Positions 53,578 through 60,299 of a stretch of DNA of 60,299 bases are shown here, in pieces. The number at the start of each line of letters is the position of its first letter. The stretch's first letter is position 1. Source of the stretch: Periweissella fabalis (GTDB lineage: Bacteria; Bacillota; Bacilli; Lactobacillales; Lactobacillaceae); assembly GCF_012396505.1 (NCBI RefSeq), contig NZ_JAAXPN010000011.1, forward strand, positions 1 through 60,299. The letters are read 5' to 3'. The notes beneath the pieces are model-generated. The model ran no database searches, was not told where the DNA came from, and saw nothing but the letters and a program-made list of their open reading frames with translations. The translations under genes were made by a program, and so were the position numbers.

Positions 53578-53626
53578 GGGGTGTTTGTCACAGTTTCATT
53601 AAAATAATTACAAACATTTGGTCCCC
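53578..53626 (-). promoter_or_regulatory. Possible leader hairpin upstream of walR
   Basis: GGGG-TGTTTGT (53578-53588) can pair with ACAAACA-(6 bases)-CCCC (53610-53626), with a bulge. It would lie in the walR 5' leader, just upstream of the ribosome-binding site. A function is not known to me. Confidence 0.35.
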
Positions 53627-53646
53627 ATGAGTCTATATTAAGCTTA

Positions 53647-53652
53647 ATTATA
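53647..53652 (-). promoter_or_regulatory. Extended -10 promoter of walR
   Basis: On the minus strand TGTTATAAT gives TATAAT with an extended TGT. Two TGTTAT motifs stand 7 bases apart, which partly resemble a WalR half-site but not at the usual 11-base period. -35 TACTTG is weak. Confidence 0.55.
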
Positions 53653-53758
53653 ACATATAACATCAATCGCAAGTATTTTCATAACAGATGTTACCATTCT
53701 GCAATCGTTTTTAAATAATTTTTTTGCAAAACATTTTAGATAAATTGTTATTTTTCGC

Positions 53759-53787
53759 TTGCATTGTACTCGTTATCGTGATATTAT
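53759..53787 (+). promoter_or_regulatory. Promoter of the tRNA-Lys array
   Basis: TTGCAT (53759-53764) and TATTAT (53782-53787) are exactly 17 bases apart, about 35 bases upstream of the first tRNA-Lys. Confidence 0.78.
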
Positions 53788-53821
53788 ATCTTTTGTTGTT
53801 ACGAACAACCATTAATATTTT

Positions 53822-53894
53822 GGACAGCTAGCTCAGCTGGCAGAGCAACGGACTCTTAATCCGTGGGTCCAGGGTTCGATCCCCTGGCTGTCCA
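53822..53894 (+). tRNA. tRNA-Lys(CTT), copy 1
   Basis: 73-base cloverleaf: acceptor GGACAGC/GCTGTCC, discriminator A, anticodon loop CTCTTAA giving CTT. CCA is not encoded. First of three identical copies. Confidence 0.95.
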
Positions 53895-53928
53895 TTTCAA
53901 CCCTCTTGGTTGCATACTTTAATATTTT

Positions 53929-54001
53929 GGACAGCTAGCTCAGCTGGCAGAGCAACGGACTCTTAATCCGTGGGTCCAGGGTTCGATCCCCTGGCTGTCC
54001 A
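53929..54001 (+). tRNA. tRNA-Lys(CTT), copy 2
   Basis: Identical in sequence to the copy at 53822-53894. Confidence 0.95.
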
Positions 54002-54035
54002 TTTCAACCTTCGTGGTTGTATAGCTTAATATTTT

Positions 54036-54108
54036 GGACAGCTAGCTCAGCTGGCAGAGCAACGGACTCTTAATCCGTGGGTCCAGGGTTCGATCCCCTG
54101 GCTGTCCA
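54036..54108 (+). tRNA. tRNA-Lys(CTT), copy 3
   Basis: Identical in sequence to the copy at 53822-53894. Followed by 50 bases and a terminator. Confidence 0.95.
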
Positions 54109-54160
54109 TAAGTTAAATAAAGCTTGCATGTTGTTACTAAAGTAACCGTGACTTTGTTTC

Positions 54161-54193
54161 AAAAAACCATCTGATTAATCAGATGGTTTTTTT
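54161..54193. terminator. Bidirectional terminator after the tRNA-Lys array
   Basis: AAAAAACCATCTGAT pairs with ATCAGATGGTTTTTT. It ends the tRNA transcript and the convergent ArsC-like gene. Confidence 0.9.
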
Positions 54194-54203
54194 GTATCTT
54201 GTT

Positions 54204-54566
54204 TTAGCTTTTAAAACATTTTTCCCATTCCGCTTCTTTAAAACCAACTAAGATTTGACCATCATCACTGATAACTAACGGCCGTTTAACGAGCATGCCA
54301 TCAGTAGACAATAAATCAAGTTGTGCTGTTTCCGACATCGTAGGTAGTTTATCTTTAAGCCCAAGGTCGCGATAAACTAAACCACTCGTATTAAAGAATC
54401 GTTTTAATGGTAACCCACTTTGGTGGTACCAAGTTGCTAATTCAACACTCGTTGGGTTTTGCGTTTTAATATCGCGTTCTTGATAATCAATTCGGTTAGC
54501 AGCTAACCACTGCCGGGCTTTAGCACACGTACTGCATTTTGAATAACAAATAAATAACATTTTCAC
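54204..54566 (-). CDS. ArsC/Spx-family thioredoxin-fold protein (YffB-like)
   Basis: 120 residues. Thioredoxin fold with a CSTC motif in CYSKCSTCAKA near residues 7-17, and the conserved FNTSGLVYRDLGLKDKLPTMSE and LVKRPLVI segments of the ArsC/YffB family. It is an arsenate-reductase-like protein; true arsenate reductase activity is not certain. The RNA-polymerase-binding features of Spx are not obvious. An extended -10 (TGGTATAAT, 54588-54593) lies upstream. Confidence 0.85.
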   Translation of the reverse strand: MKMLFICYSKCSTCAKARQWLAANRIDYQERDIKTQNPTSVELATWYHQSGLPLKRFFNTSGLVYRDLGLKDKLPTMSETAQLDLLSTDGMLVKRPLVISDDGQILVGFKEAEWEKCFKS

Positions 54567-54587
54567 CCTCCTTAAAATCGTACATCT

Positions 54588-54593
54588 ATTATA
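54588..54593 (-). promoter_or_regulatory. Extended -10 promoter of the ArsC-like gene
   Basis: On the minus strand TGGTATAAT is an extended -10, 22 bases upstream of the gene. It abuts the terminator of the upstream ABC-F gene. Confidence 0.55.
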
Positions 54594-54600
54594 CCAAATT

Positions 54601-54635
54601 AAAAAAGCTAGCTGAAAATTCAGCTAGCTTTTTTA
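54601..54635. terminator. Terminator of the ABC-F gene
   Basis: AAAAAAGCTAGCTGAA pairs with TTCAGCTAGCTTTTTT around AAA/AT, immediately downstream of the minus-strand ABC-F stop. Confidence 0.9.
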
Positions 54636-54641
54636 ATTTAA

Positions 54642-56267
54642 TTAGTTGTATAAAGCATCAACTTGTTTTTGAACTTCGTCGTGACCGACAAATTCATCAT
54701 AAGTTGTTTCAGCGCGTTCAACCAAACCTTTATCACTGATTTCAATAATGTGATCAGCAATTGTTTGAATAAACTCACGGTCATGTGATGTGAAGATAAT
54801 TGAACCCTTGTAATCAATCATTCCTTCATTCAATGAAGTAATTGATTCCAAGTCAAGGTGGTTAGTAGGGTCATCCATCAAAAGAACGTTGGTTTTAAGC
54901 AACATTAATTTTGATAACATCACCCGCACTTTTTCACCCCCTGAAAGGACGTTGATTTCTTTAGTAACATCATCCCCAGAAAATAACATCCGACCAAGCA
55001 TGCCACGCAAGAAGGTGTTATCACTTTCTTCCTTAGAAGCAAATTGACGTAACCAGTCAATAATAACTGCTTTGGGCTCATCAAAGTTATCGTTAATATC
55101 TTTTGACATGTATGAACGTTGTGTCGTCACACCCCAAGTTACAGTTCCCGTATCTGGTTCTAATTCACCAGCAAGGATTTGCATCAAAGTAGTTGTGGCA
55201 ACATCAGAACGGCTTAGCAAGGCCACTTTTTCACCTGGCTTAGCAACAAACGTAATGTTATCCAAAATTTTCACGCCATCAATTGTTTTTGAAACATTGT
55301 CAACCCGGAGTAAGTCATTACCGACTTCACGTGTCATTTCAAACTTAATCCATGGGTATTTACGAGTTGATGGTTGAATATCATCAAGCGTAATTTTTTC
55401 CAATTGCTTTTGACGTGAAGTCGCTTGCTTAGCCTTTGAGGCGTTGGCACTAAAACGCGCCACGAATTCTTGCAATTCTTTAATCTTTTCTTCTTTTTTC
55501 GCATTGGCGTTTGATTGTAAACGCGCAGCTAATTCACTTGATTGCTTCCAGAAGTCATAGTTACCAACGAATAACTTAATCTTACCAAAGTCAACATCAA
55601 GCATCATTGTTGCAACTGCATTCAAGAAGTGACGGTCATGGGAAACCACAATCACGATATTTGGATAGTCAGCTAAGAAGTTTTCTAACCACGTAACTGT
55701 GTGGGTGTCCAAACCGTTAGTTGGTTCGTCCAAGACCAAGATGTCAGGTGAACCAAATAAAGCTTGAGCCAATAAGACCTTAACTTTTTCTGATTCCGTC
55801 AATTCAGCCATCTTCTTGTTGTGCATTGATTCAGGAATTCCAATTTGTTGTAAGAGTTGTGAGGCTTCAGATTCTGATTCCCAACCACCCATTTCAGCAA
55901 ATTCGGCTTCTAATTCTCCGGCACGAATCCCATCGGCATCAGAGAAGTCTTCCTTCATGTAAATGGCATCTTTTTCTTTCATCACGTCATACAAGTGTTG
56001 GTGACCTTGAATAACAGTATCTAACACTTCGAATTCATCAAAGGCAAAGTGATCTTGGTTCAAACTACTCATTCGTTCGTTTGCACCCATTGATACGTTA
56101 CCAGTTGTTGGTGATAACTTACCTTCTAAAACCTTTAAAAATGTTGATTTACCTGCCCCATTGGCACCAATCACACCATATGTGTTACCGGCAGTAAACT
56201 TAAGATTAACTTCATCATATAATTTGCGGCCAGAAAAACTGACACTAACGTTTGAAACAGTTAACAA
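54642..56267 (-). CDS. ABC-F ATPase (YkpA/YbiT-like) with one degenerate ATP site
   Basis: Soluble tandem ATPase, 541 residues, of the ribosome-associated ABC-F family. NBD1 has Walker A GANGAGKST (34-42) and Walker B ILVLDEPTN (176-184), but its signature reads LTESEK (156-161). NBD2 has an intact LSGGEK signature (441-446) but a broken Walker A, LSRSDVATTT (351-360, no Lys), and Walker B LLMDDPTNHLD (D466 for the catalytic Glu). The linker (about 240-310) is helical and charged. The start is TTG seven bases after GGAGGA, with an extended -10 at 56302-56307. The degenerate motifs all belong to the same composite site. Confidence 0.88.
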   Translation of the reverse strand: MLTVSNVSVSFSGRKLYDEVNLKFTAGNTYGVIGANGAGKSTFLKVLEGKLSPTTGNVSMGANERMSSLNQDHFAFDEFEVLDTVIQGHQHLYDVMKEKDAIYMKEDFSDADGIRAGELEAEFAEMGGWESESEASQLLQQIGIPESMHNKKMAELTESEKVKVLLAQALFGSPDILVLDEPTNGLDTHTVTWLENFLADYPNIVIVVSHDRHFLNAVATMMLDVDFGKIKLFVGNYDFWKQSSELAARLQSNANAKKEEKIKELQEFVARFSANASKAKQATSRQKQLEKITLDDIQPSTRKYPWIKFEMTREVGNDLLRVDNVSKTIDGVKILDNITFVAKPGEKVALLSRSDVATTTLMQILAGELEPDTGTVTWGVTTQRSYMSKDINDNFDEPKAVIIDWLRQFASKEESDNTFLRGMLGRMLFSGDDVTKEINVLSGGEKVRVMLSKLMLLKTNVLLMDDPTNHLDLESITSLNEGMIDYKGSIIFTSHDREFIQTIADHIIEISDKGLVERAETTYDEFVGHDEVQKQVDALYN

Positions 56268-56301
56268 ATCTCATTCCTCCTATTTAAAGCTTGTCCTAAA
56301 T

Positions 56302-56307
56302 ATTATA
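56302..56307 (-). promoter_or_regulatory. Extended -10 promoter of the ABC-F gene
   Basis: On the minus strand CTGCTATAAT gives TATAAT with an extended TGC, about 35 bases upstream of the TTG start. The -35 is weak. Confidence 0.6.
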
Positions 56308-56355
56308 GCAGTGATATGTCATTTTGTGGGAAATATTATTTCTTCCAATAATTTT

Positions 56356-57228
56356 CTAAAGTGCCCCGACTAAATACTCTAACGTTGTTTGCGTTACAAA
56401 CCCATGCTTTTGATAAATATATTGTGCGCGTAAGTTATTTTTAGCAACTGCTAAGCTCAAAGTTTTAACTCCTTGTTGGGCAATCAAGGTTAAAACTTGT
56501 ACGAGCGCAGCTTGACCATAGCCATGCCCTTGTTGGTGCTTTTTAATCACATAGCCAAATAAATAGCCGGTTGTTGGTGTCGCCACTTCAATCGTTACTG
56601 ATCCAATTACTTGGCTATTTAATACAAACACATAGACTTGTAAATTATGATTGGCAAAACTTGCCACTAAGTCACGTGTAACTTCATGCACCTCATCATC
56701 AAAGGCTTGCGCATGTATTTTAGCTAATGCTTTAACATCATCCTGGCTAAATGGTCGCACTGTAATCGGTGTTTCTTTAGTTACTATTGGTTGGACCTGT
56801 GCTTGCCACTGCATTAAAACTTCCGCAATCGCTGGATCGTGAGTTACCTTAAATTTAGTTATTAATGTTGGTAACTTCTGCAATTGTTGGGTTTCTGTTT
56901 GAATGACAATCTCAATATACTCATAAGTCTGGCATATCTGCTTAGCTTGTTGCAACAACGCGGTCGCAATCCCTTGACGTCGATACGCTGGTTTAACATA
57001 TAGCATCACATTAGCATCAAAATTAGTCGCCGCATATAAGCTCGCAAAACCAACTAACTGTTCATCTTGATAAGCTAAAATGAATGCAGGCATATCTGGA
57101 TAACGATTAAACGTATTGGCTAAATATGGCATATCAAATAATTGATCATGTTTTTGGCAAGTCTCAATTAGCATTAATACTTGCTTACGTTCATTTTCTG
57201 TTAATTTATTTACTGCTTTTAATCTCAT
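56356..57228 (-). CDS. Tandem-domain GNAT acetyltransferase
   Basis: 290 residues with two GNAT folds. The first (about 1-125) has VMLYVKPAYRRQGIATALLQQA, with the R/QXXGXG/A acetyl-CoA loop. The second (about 150-290) has GYVIKKHQQGHGYGQAALVQVL and LAVAKNNLRAQYIYQKHGFV. AGGTGA precedes the ATG and overlaps the stop of the upstream hydrolase, so the two are likely co-translated. Substrate unknown. Confidence 0.87.
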   Translation of the reverse strand: MRLKAVNKLTENERKQVLMLIETCQKHDQLFDMPYLANTFNRYPDMPAFILAYQDEQLVGFASLYAATNFDANVMLYVKPAYRRQGIATALLQQAKQICQTYEYIEIVIQTETQQLQKLPTLITKFKVTHDPAIAEVLMQWQAQVQPIVTKETPITVRPFSQDDVKALAKIHAQAFDDEVHEVTRDLVASFANHNLQVYVFVLNSQVIGSVTIEVATPTTGYLFGYVIKKHQQGHGYGQAALVQVLTLIAQQGVKTLSLAVAKNNLRAQYIYQKHGFVTQTTLEYLVGAL

Positions 57229-57235
57229 AATTCAC

Positions 57236-58252
57236 CTAATTTTTTTGTGGTAAAGCATCAATAAACTTAACAGTTTGTTCAAATGTAATTTGCGCTTTTT
57301 GAGAAGCAAAATCAAACTGGTATTCATGATTTACAGCCTCATTTTTAGGGAAAAAGCGTGCCGTTACTGGCACCCCATGTTTATCTAATTGCTTAACCAA
57401 TTCCTTACCTGATGATTCAAATGTGAAGCGATTACCATCTGTAATATACGATGCTGGAAAAGCACTGGTCACTTTGTTAGGTACTGAGCCTTGTTCAACT
57501 AAAGTGCTTTTATCCCAGAAAAATTTGCCTGTCATTGACCAACCAATCGTATGTACAAACCATTTCATCAACCAGCTTTTATTAGCTTTATTATCATCAA
57601 TGAATAAACGAAAATCGTATGGCCCACAATACAAAACTGTCCCGGCAAGTTGTTTAACTGGTAATGTCACTTCTGGAATTATTTTCGCATAATTTGGATT
57701 TGTCGCTAATGCAGCATATTGAGCAGCAATCTGGGCTCCGGCTGAATCACCACCTAAAATAATTTGCATTTTACTTGGGTCTATCCCCCACTGCGAAGCA
57801 TTTTCTTTTACAAATCTAAGCCCTTTAGCTAACTGTTGTACTTGTGTTGGATATTTACCATCTGGGGCAACAGTATAATTTAATGCTACAAATGTTACTT
57901 TAGTTTGGCCAACCAAATTAGTAGCAAATTCTTTCATACCTGACTTATCTCCACCAATAAAACCACCACCATGCATCCACACCACTATTTTATTACTCGG
58001 ATTACTTTTAGCACGATAGATATCAGCCTTTTCATCTTTTTGCTGTCCATATGCAAGGGATGATAGCACCTTTACATTTTGTTGGTTTCTTATATACATT
58101 TTAGGATTAGTTATTTTAACCGTCCCATTGAACGCACGAGCAAAAAAACTCGCACTTGGTTTTGGTGAAACAGTTAATAATAATGTAATAACAATAATAA
58201 GTCCGGCTATAATTATGGCTAATATTTGACCAATTCGCTTTAAAACTCGCAT
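57236..58252 (-). CDS. Alpha/beta-hydrolase, HSL-like esterase with membrane anchor
   Basis: 338 residues. One N-terminal membrane helix (about 10-32), then an alpha/beta-hydrolase domain. The oxyanion motif HGGGFIGG and the nucleophile elbow GGDSAGA are clear; the His is probably in the C-terminal NHEYQFD. It is carboxylesterase or hormone-sensitive-lipase-like, probably facing the outside or attached to the membrane. GAAGGAG precedes the ATG. It is first in a unit with the double GNAT protein. Confidence 0.88.
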   Translation of the reverse strand: MRVLKRIGQILAIIIAGLIIVITLLLTVSPKPSASFFARAFNGTVKITNPKMYIRNQQNVKVLSSLAYGQQKDEKADIYRAKSNPSNKIVVWMHGGGFIGGDKSGMKEFATNLVGQTKVTFVALNYTVAPDGKYPTQVQQLAKGLRFVKENASQWGIDPSKMQIILGGDSAGAQIAAQYAALATNPNYAKIIPEVTLPVKQLAGTVLYCGPYDFRLFIDDNKANKSWLMKWFVHTIGWSMTGKFFWDKSTLVEQGSVPNKVTSAFPASYITDGNRFTFESSGKELVKQLDKHGVPVTARFFPKNEAVNHEYQFDFASQKAQITFEQTVKFIDALPQKN

Positions 58253-58266
58253 GCCTATGCTCCTTC

Positions 58267-58315
58267 AAAAAAAGTAGAAACTAGATTGATTGGTATCATC
58301 CAATCTAGTTTCTAC
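58267..58315 (-). terminator. Terminator of the short LCP gene
   Basis: GTAGAAACTAGATTG (58274-58288) pairs perfectly with 58301-58315, followed on the minus strand by seven T. It stands 22 bases before the next gene's start codon. Confidence 0.85.
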
Positions 58316-58329
58316 CATTAATATACACT

Positions 58330-59244
58330 TTAATGCAATGAATCTTTAACGACCTTAATCACGCGTTCACGTTCATCTGGTGAGACAACCTCAAAAGCCT
58401 GACCATCGATCATTTGACCTCGTCCTTGTACATGATCACTAACTATTTTCTTTGAAGCTCCCCGATAACGCAAGGCAAGATCGCGAAGTTGATTAAATTT
58501 TAAATCAGTTTGAACATTTTTATTTAACTCTTCCAATAATGCAGTATTAGCCAAAGTTGAAGGTTGCGCAATCTTCTTAATTAATGCGGTAATTACTAAT
58601 CGTTGACGTGTTTGGCGACCATAGTCTCCTTGAGGATCTTCATGGCGCATTCGTGAAAATTCAAGAGCTTTTTTACCATCCATATGGTATTCTTCACCTT
58701 TTTCAAATTGATAACCCGCAAAATCAAAAGTCAATGGTGATTTAACGTCCACACCATCAACTTGGTCAATTAACTTCTCTAATCCGCCCATATTAATTAG
58801 GACATAATAATCAACTGGGTTATCAACTAATTTTTGCACCGTATTCATTGCAGTTCCTGTTGAACCATACGCATATGCTGCATTAATTTTAATCTGCCCT
58901 AAGTTAGGAAAACCTGGGACTGATGTTCGTGTATCACGTGGAATACTCAATAACGTGGTTTGTTCACTCCGAGGATTGATTGTTGCTAAAATCATTGTGT
59001 CAGTTCGACCGCGCTCAGTTCGATTAAATGCCCCGGTATCTGTTCCTAGTAATAAAACTGAAATCGGTTTGTTATTCGTTATCTGGCTATTAGGATTTCG
59101 CAATTCTTTATTATGTGCCGCTTTATAACTGTCATTAATCAAATTTTGGGTCCGTATATAAGTATATGCAAAAATCCCTCCTACAACTAATAATATAACA
59201 ACAACGACCATACTTATTATTTTCCATGCTCGATACTTTTTCAT
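58330..59244 (-). CDS. LytR-CpsA-Psr (LCP) family protein, short form
   Basis: 304 residues: short cytoplasmic N-terminus, one membrane helix (about 8-30) and the LCP domain. VLLLGTDTGAFNRTERGRTDTMILATINP and ALEFSRMRHEDPQGDYGRQTRQRLVI contain the metal and phosphate-binding Asp and Arg residues. It lacks the Ser/Asn-rich tail of the paralogue at 42285-43394. Predicted to attach wall polymers to peptidoglycan. Confidence 0.92.
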   Translation of the reverse strand: MKKYRAWKIISMVVVVILLVVGGIFAYTYIRTQNLINDSYKAAHNKELRNPNSQITNNKPISVLLLGTDTGAFNRTERGRTDTMILATINPRSEQTTLLSIPRDTRTSVPGFPNLGQIKINAAYAYGSTGTAMNTVQKLVDNPVDYYVLINMGGLEKLIDQVDGVDVKSPLTFDFAGYQFEKGEEYHMDGKKALEFSRMRHEDPQGDYGRQTRQRLVITALIKKIAQPSTLANTALLEELNKNVQTDLKFNQLRDLALRYRGASKKIVSDHVQGRGQMIDGQAFEVVSPDERERVIKVVKDSLH

Positions 59245-59502
59245 TAATCAACCTCACTTTCCATCTCTGAGTACTTATTAACTATTTTATCATTAATGCT
59301 ACTTCGCTGTATGGTTTTCTGGTGCTTAATTTTAATATTATATTTGTATTTTTAAATAATTTTTATCACATTACTTAAAATAATTTTTGATTTTTTTGAT
59401 AATTGTGTATAATTAACTCAAAAATATTATATAATTAAGAGGTAAAATTAATAATTACTTTTTTTACCACTCAACACATATCAACTTAAGGAAGTATTAG
59501 GC

Positions 59503-60162
59503 ATGGCAGATTCAGTTTCAAAAACGATCTATCTTCAAACGATTCTTGAACTTACATATGGTCAGAGTCGCGAACAAGTCGCAAATAATCAAATTGCGGA
59601 ACATCTCCACGTAACTCCATCATCAGTTTCAAATATGATGGCGAAACTTCAAGAAAGCGGTGAAGTTGATGTTGAACCGTATTATGGCGTTACATTAACA
59701 CCAAAAGGCAAACATGCAGCCCTACGATTAACCCGTATTCATCGATTAATGGAAGTATTTTTTTCAGAAAAATTAAACCTTTCCCCTACTAATGCATATA
59801 CTAATGCTGTACATTTTGATCATAATGCTGACGATGAACTTTTAACTGCTTTAGATGCATTTTTAAATCATCCCAAAACCTGTCCACATGGTCTTCCCAT
59901 TCCAACCGCTAATTACGAATATGAAATTACTGCTCATCGTAATTTAAGTGATTTACCTGAAGGGACTAAATTTACAATACTTGGCTTTAATGAGGATGCT
60001 GAACTTCTCGAATATCTCCAATTAATGGGAATAACAATTGCTTCTACCTGGACCTTTACTGGTAGAATGCCATTTTCAGGTCCACTCGTAATTGAAAACT
60101 CAGATTCAAAAGAACAACTTCAAATCTCAGAGCACGCTGCCCACTACATTTACACTAATTAA
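59503..60162 (+). CDS. mntR: DtxR/MntR-family metal-dependent regulator
   Basis: 219 residues. The N-terminal winged helix (about 7-65) has NQIAEHLHVTPSSVSNMMAKLQESGEVDVEPYYGVTLTPKG. A dimerisation and metal-binding domain follows (NAVHFDHNADDELLTALDAFL with His/Asp/Glu ligands, and CPHG), then an SH3-like FeoA domain (about 145-219). The length with the FeoA part is that of DtxR/IdeR/MntR long forms. AAGGAAG precedes the ATG. The metal (Mn or Fe) and targets cannot be read from this window. Confidence 0.9.
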   Translation: MADSVSKTIYLQTILELTYGQSREQVANNQIAEHLHVTPSSVSNMMAKLQESGEVDVEPYYGVTLTPKGKHAALRLTRIHRLMEVFFSEKLNLSPTNAYTNAVHFDHNADDELLTALDAFLNHPKTCPHGLPIPTANYEYEITAHRNLSDLPEGTKFTILGFNEDAELLEYLQLMGITIASTWTFTGRMPFSGPLVIENSDSKEQLQISEHAAHYIYTN

Positions 60163-60193
60163 AAAATGTACCAGATGGTCGCTGCTATCTAAA

Positions 60194-60246
60194 AAATCCT
60201 AAATAGGACCCCTAAAGATTTTCTTTAGGGGTCCTATTTAGGATTT
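60194..60246. terminator. 24-bp perfect hairpin after the DtxR-family gene
   Basis: AAATCCTAAATAGGACCCC... and its exact complement form 24-base arms around a short T-rich loop. Flank 60247-60290 resembles right flanks of other hairpins in the window. Confidence 0.8.
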
Positions 60247-60299
60247 CGAACATATCAAATTTTTAGAGTAAATTATCATAGTACATGACTTATGATCCA

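Larger units (their letters stand above)
53822..54108. repeat. Tandem tRNA-Lys array, 107-base period
   Basis: The three tRNA genes start at 53822, 53929 and 54036, a constant 107-base period. Each spacer is 34 bases and almost identical, with a small hairpin (CAACC...GGTTG) and TTAATATTTT before the next gene. The array looks like recent tandem duplication. Confidence 0.9.

Noticed and set aside
1-60299. Prophage, integrated element or CRISPR array
   Set aside because: No integrase, transposase, phage structural gene, att-like repeat or regularly spaced direct repeats were seen; the tRNA genes are intact and not flanked by integrases.

Overview
The window is a gene-dense, AT-rich stretch of a low-GC Gram-positive chromosome. 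Gene content points to the Lactobacillaceae, most likely a heterofermentative member such as Weissella or a close relative. The evidence is a glucose-6-phosphate dehydrogenase, a complete walRKHIJ-htrA block, lysine riboswitches, PurR boxes, cre sites, acetolactate decarboxylase, PTS permeases, and tRNA genes without an encoded CCA. The genus is an inference. I see no prophage, transposase, plasmid gene or CRISPR array.

Layout. 1-304: minus-strand tRNA cluster (Leu, Thr, Gly, partial Arg). 472-2516: deoxynucleoside kinase and serS. 2734-6618: two tandem lysine permeases, each behind its own lysine riboswitch. 6637-9531: nucleoside uptake (nupC), nucleoside hydrolase and an acetyltransferase. 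9761-12920: msrA, a DUF1836 protein, murF and a low-molecular-weight phosphatase. 12957-15241: a GlcNAc-type PTS permease with two NagR-like operators. 15290-16079: a pair of fluoride channels. 16065-19099: a tryptophan ABC transporter (trpXYZ) behind a leader that encodes a 15-residue peptide with tandem Trp codons and is followed by two terminator-like hairpins. 19092-25158: HAD phosphatase, nrdI, a glycerol-kinase-like protein with unusual active-site residues, an MFS transporter and zwf. 25202-29636: ppx, then purR-glmU-trpS. 29707-32271: purine permease facing purR across PurR boxes, and a LysR regulator. 32293-36079: a MacB-like ABC protein and a cystine-type ABC transporter without its ATPase. 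36168-42194: aldo/keto reductase, RlmD-like methyltransferase, acetolactate decarboxylase, and a PTS EIIC-MupG pair under a cre site. 42285-46440: LCP protein, an unassigned winged-helix protein next to a long palindrome, a flavodoxin-fold oxidoreductase with a coupled 59-residue ORF, and a VTT membrane protein. 46548-53652: htrA and walJIHKR. 53759-54193: three tandem identical tRNA-Lys genes. 54204-60246: ArsC-like protein, an asymmetric ABC-F ATPase, a double GNAT protein, an esterase-like hydrolase, a second LCP protein and an MntR-like regulator.

The genes group into a few themes: amino-acid and nucleoside import under RNA or repressor control (lysP, trpXYZ, pbuG, nupC), amino-sugar and wall recycling (nagE, MupG, glmU, murF, two LCP proteins, walRK), and redox or carbon metabolism (zwf, msrA, AKR, budA). 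The most unusual signals are the Trp leader peptide and its tandem hairpins, a family of intergenic palindromes with related flanks but different hairpin cores, and the paired degeneration of one composite ATP site in the ABC-F protein. All functions come from reading the sequence and from memory of protein families. No database search was run.
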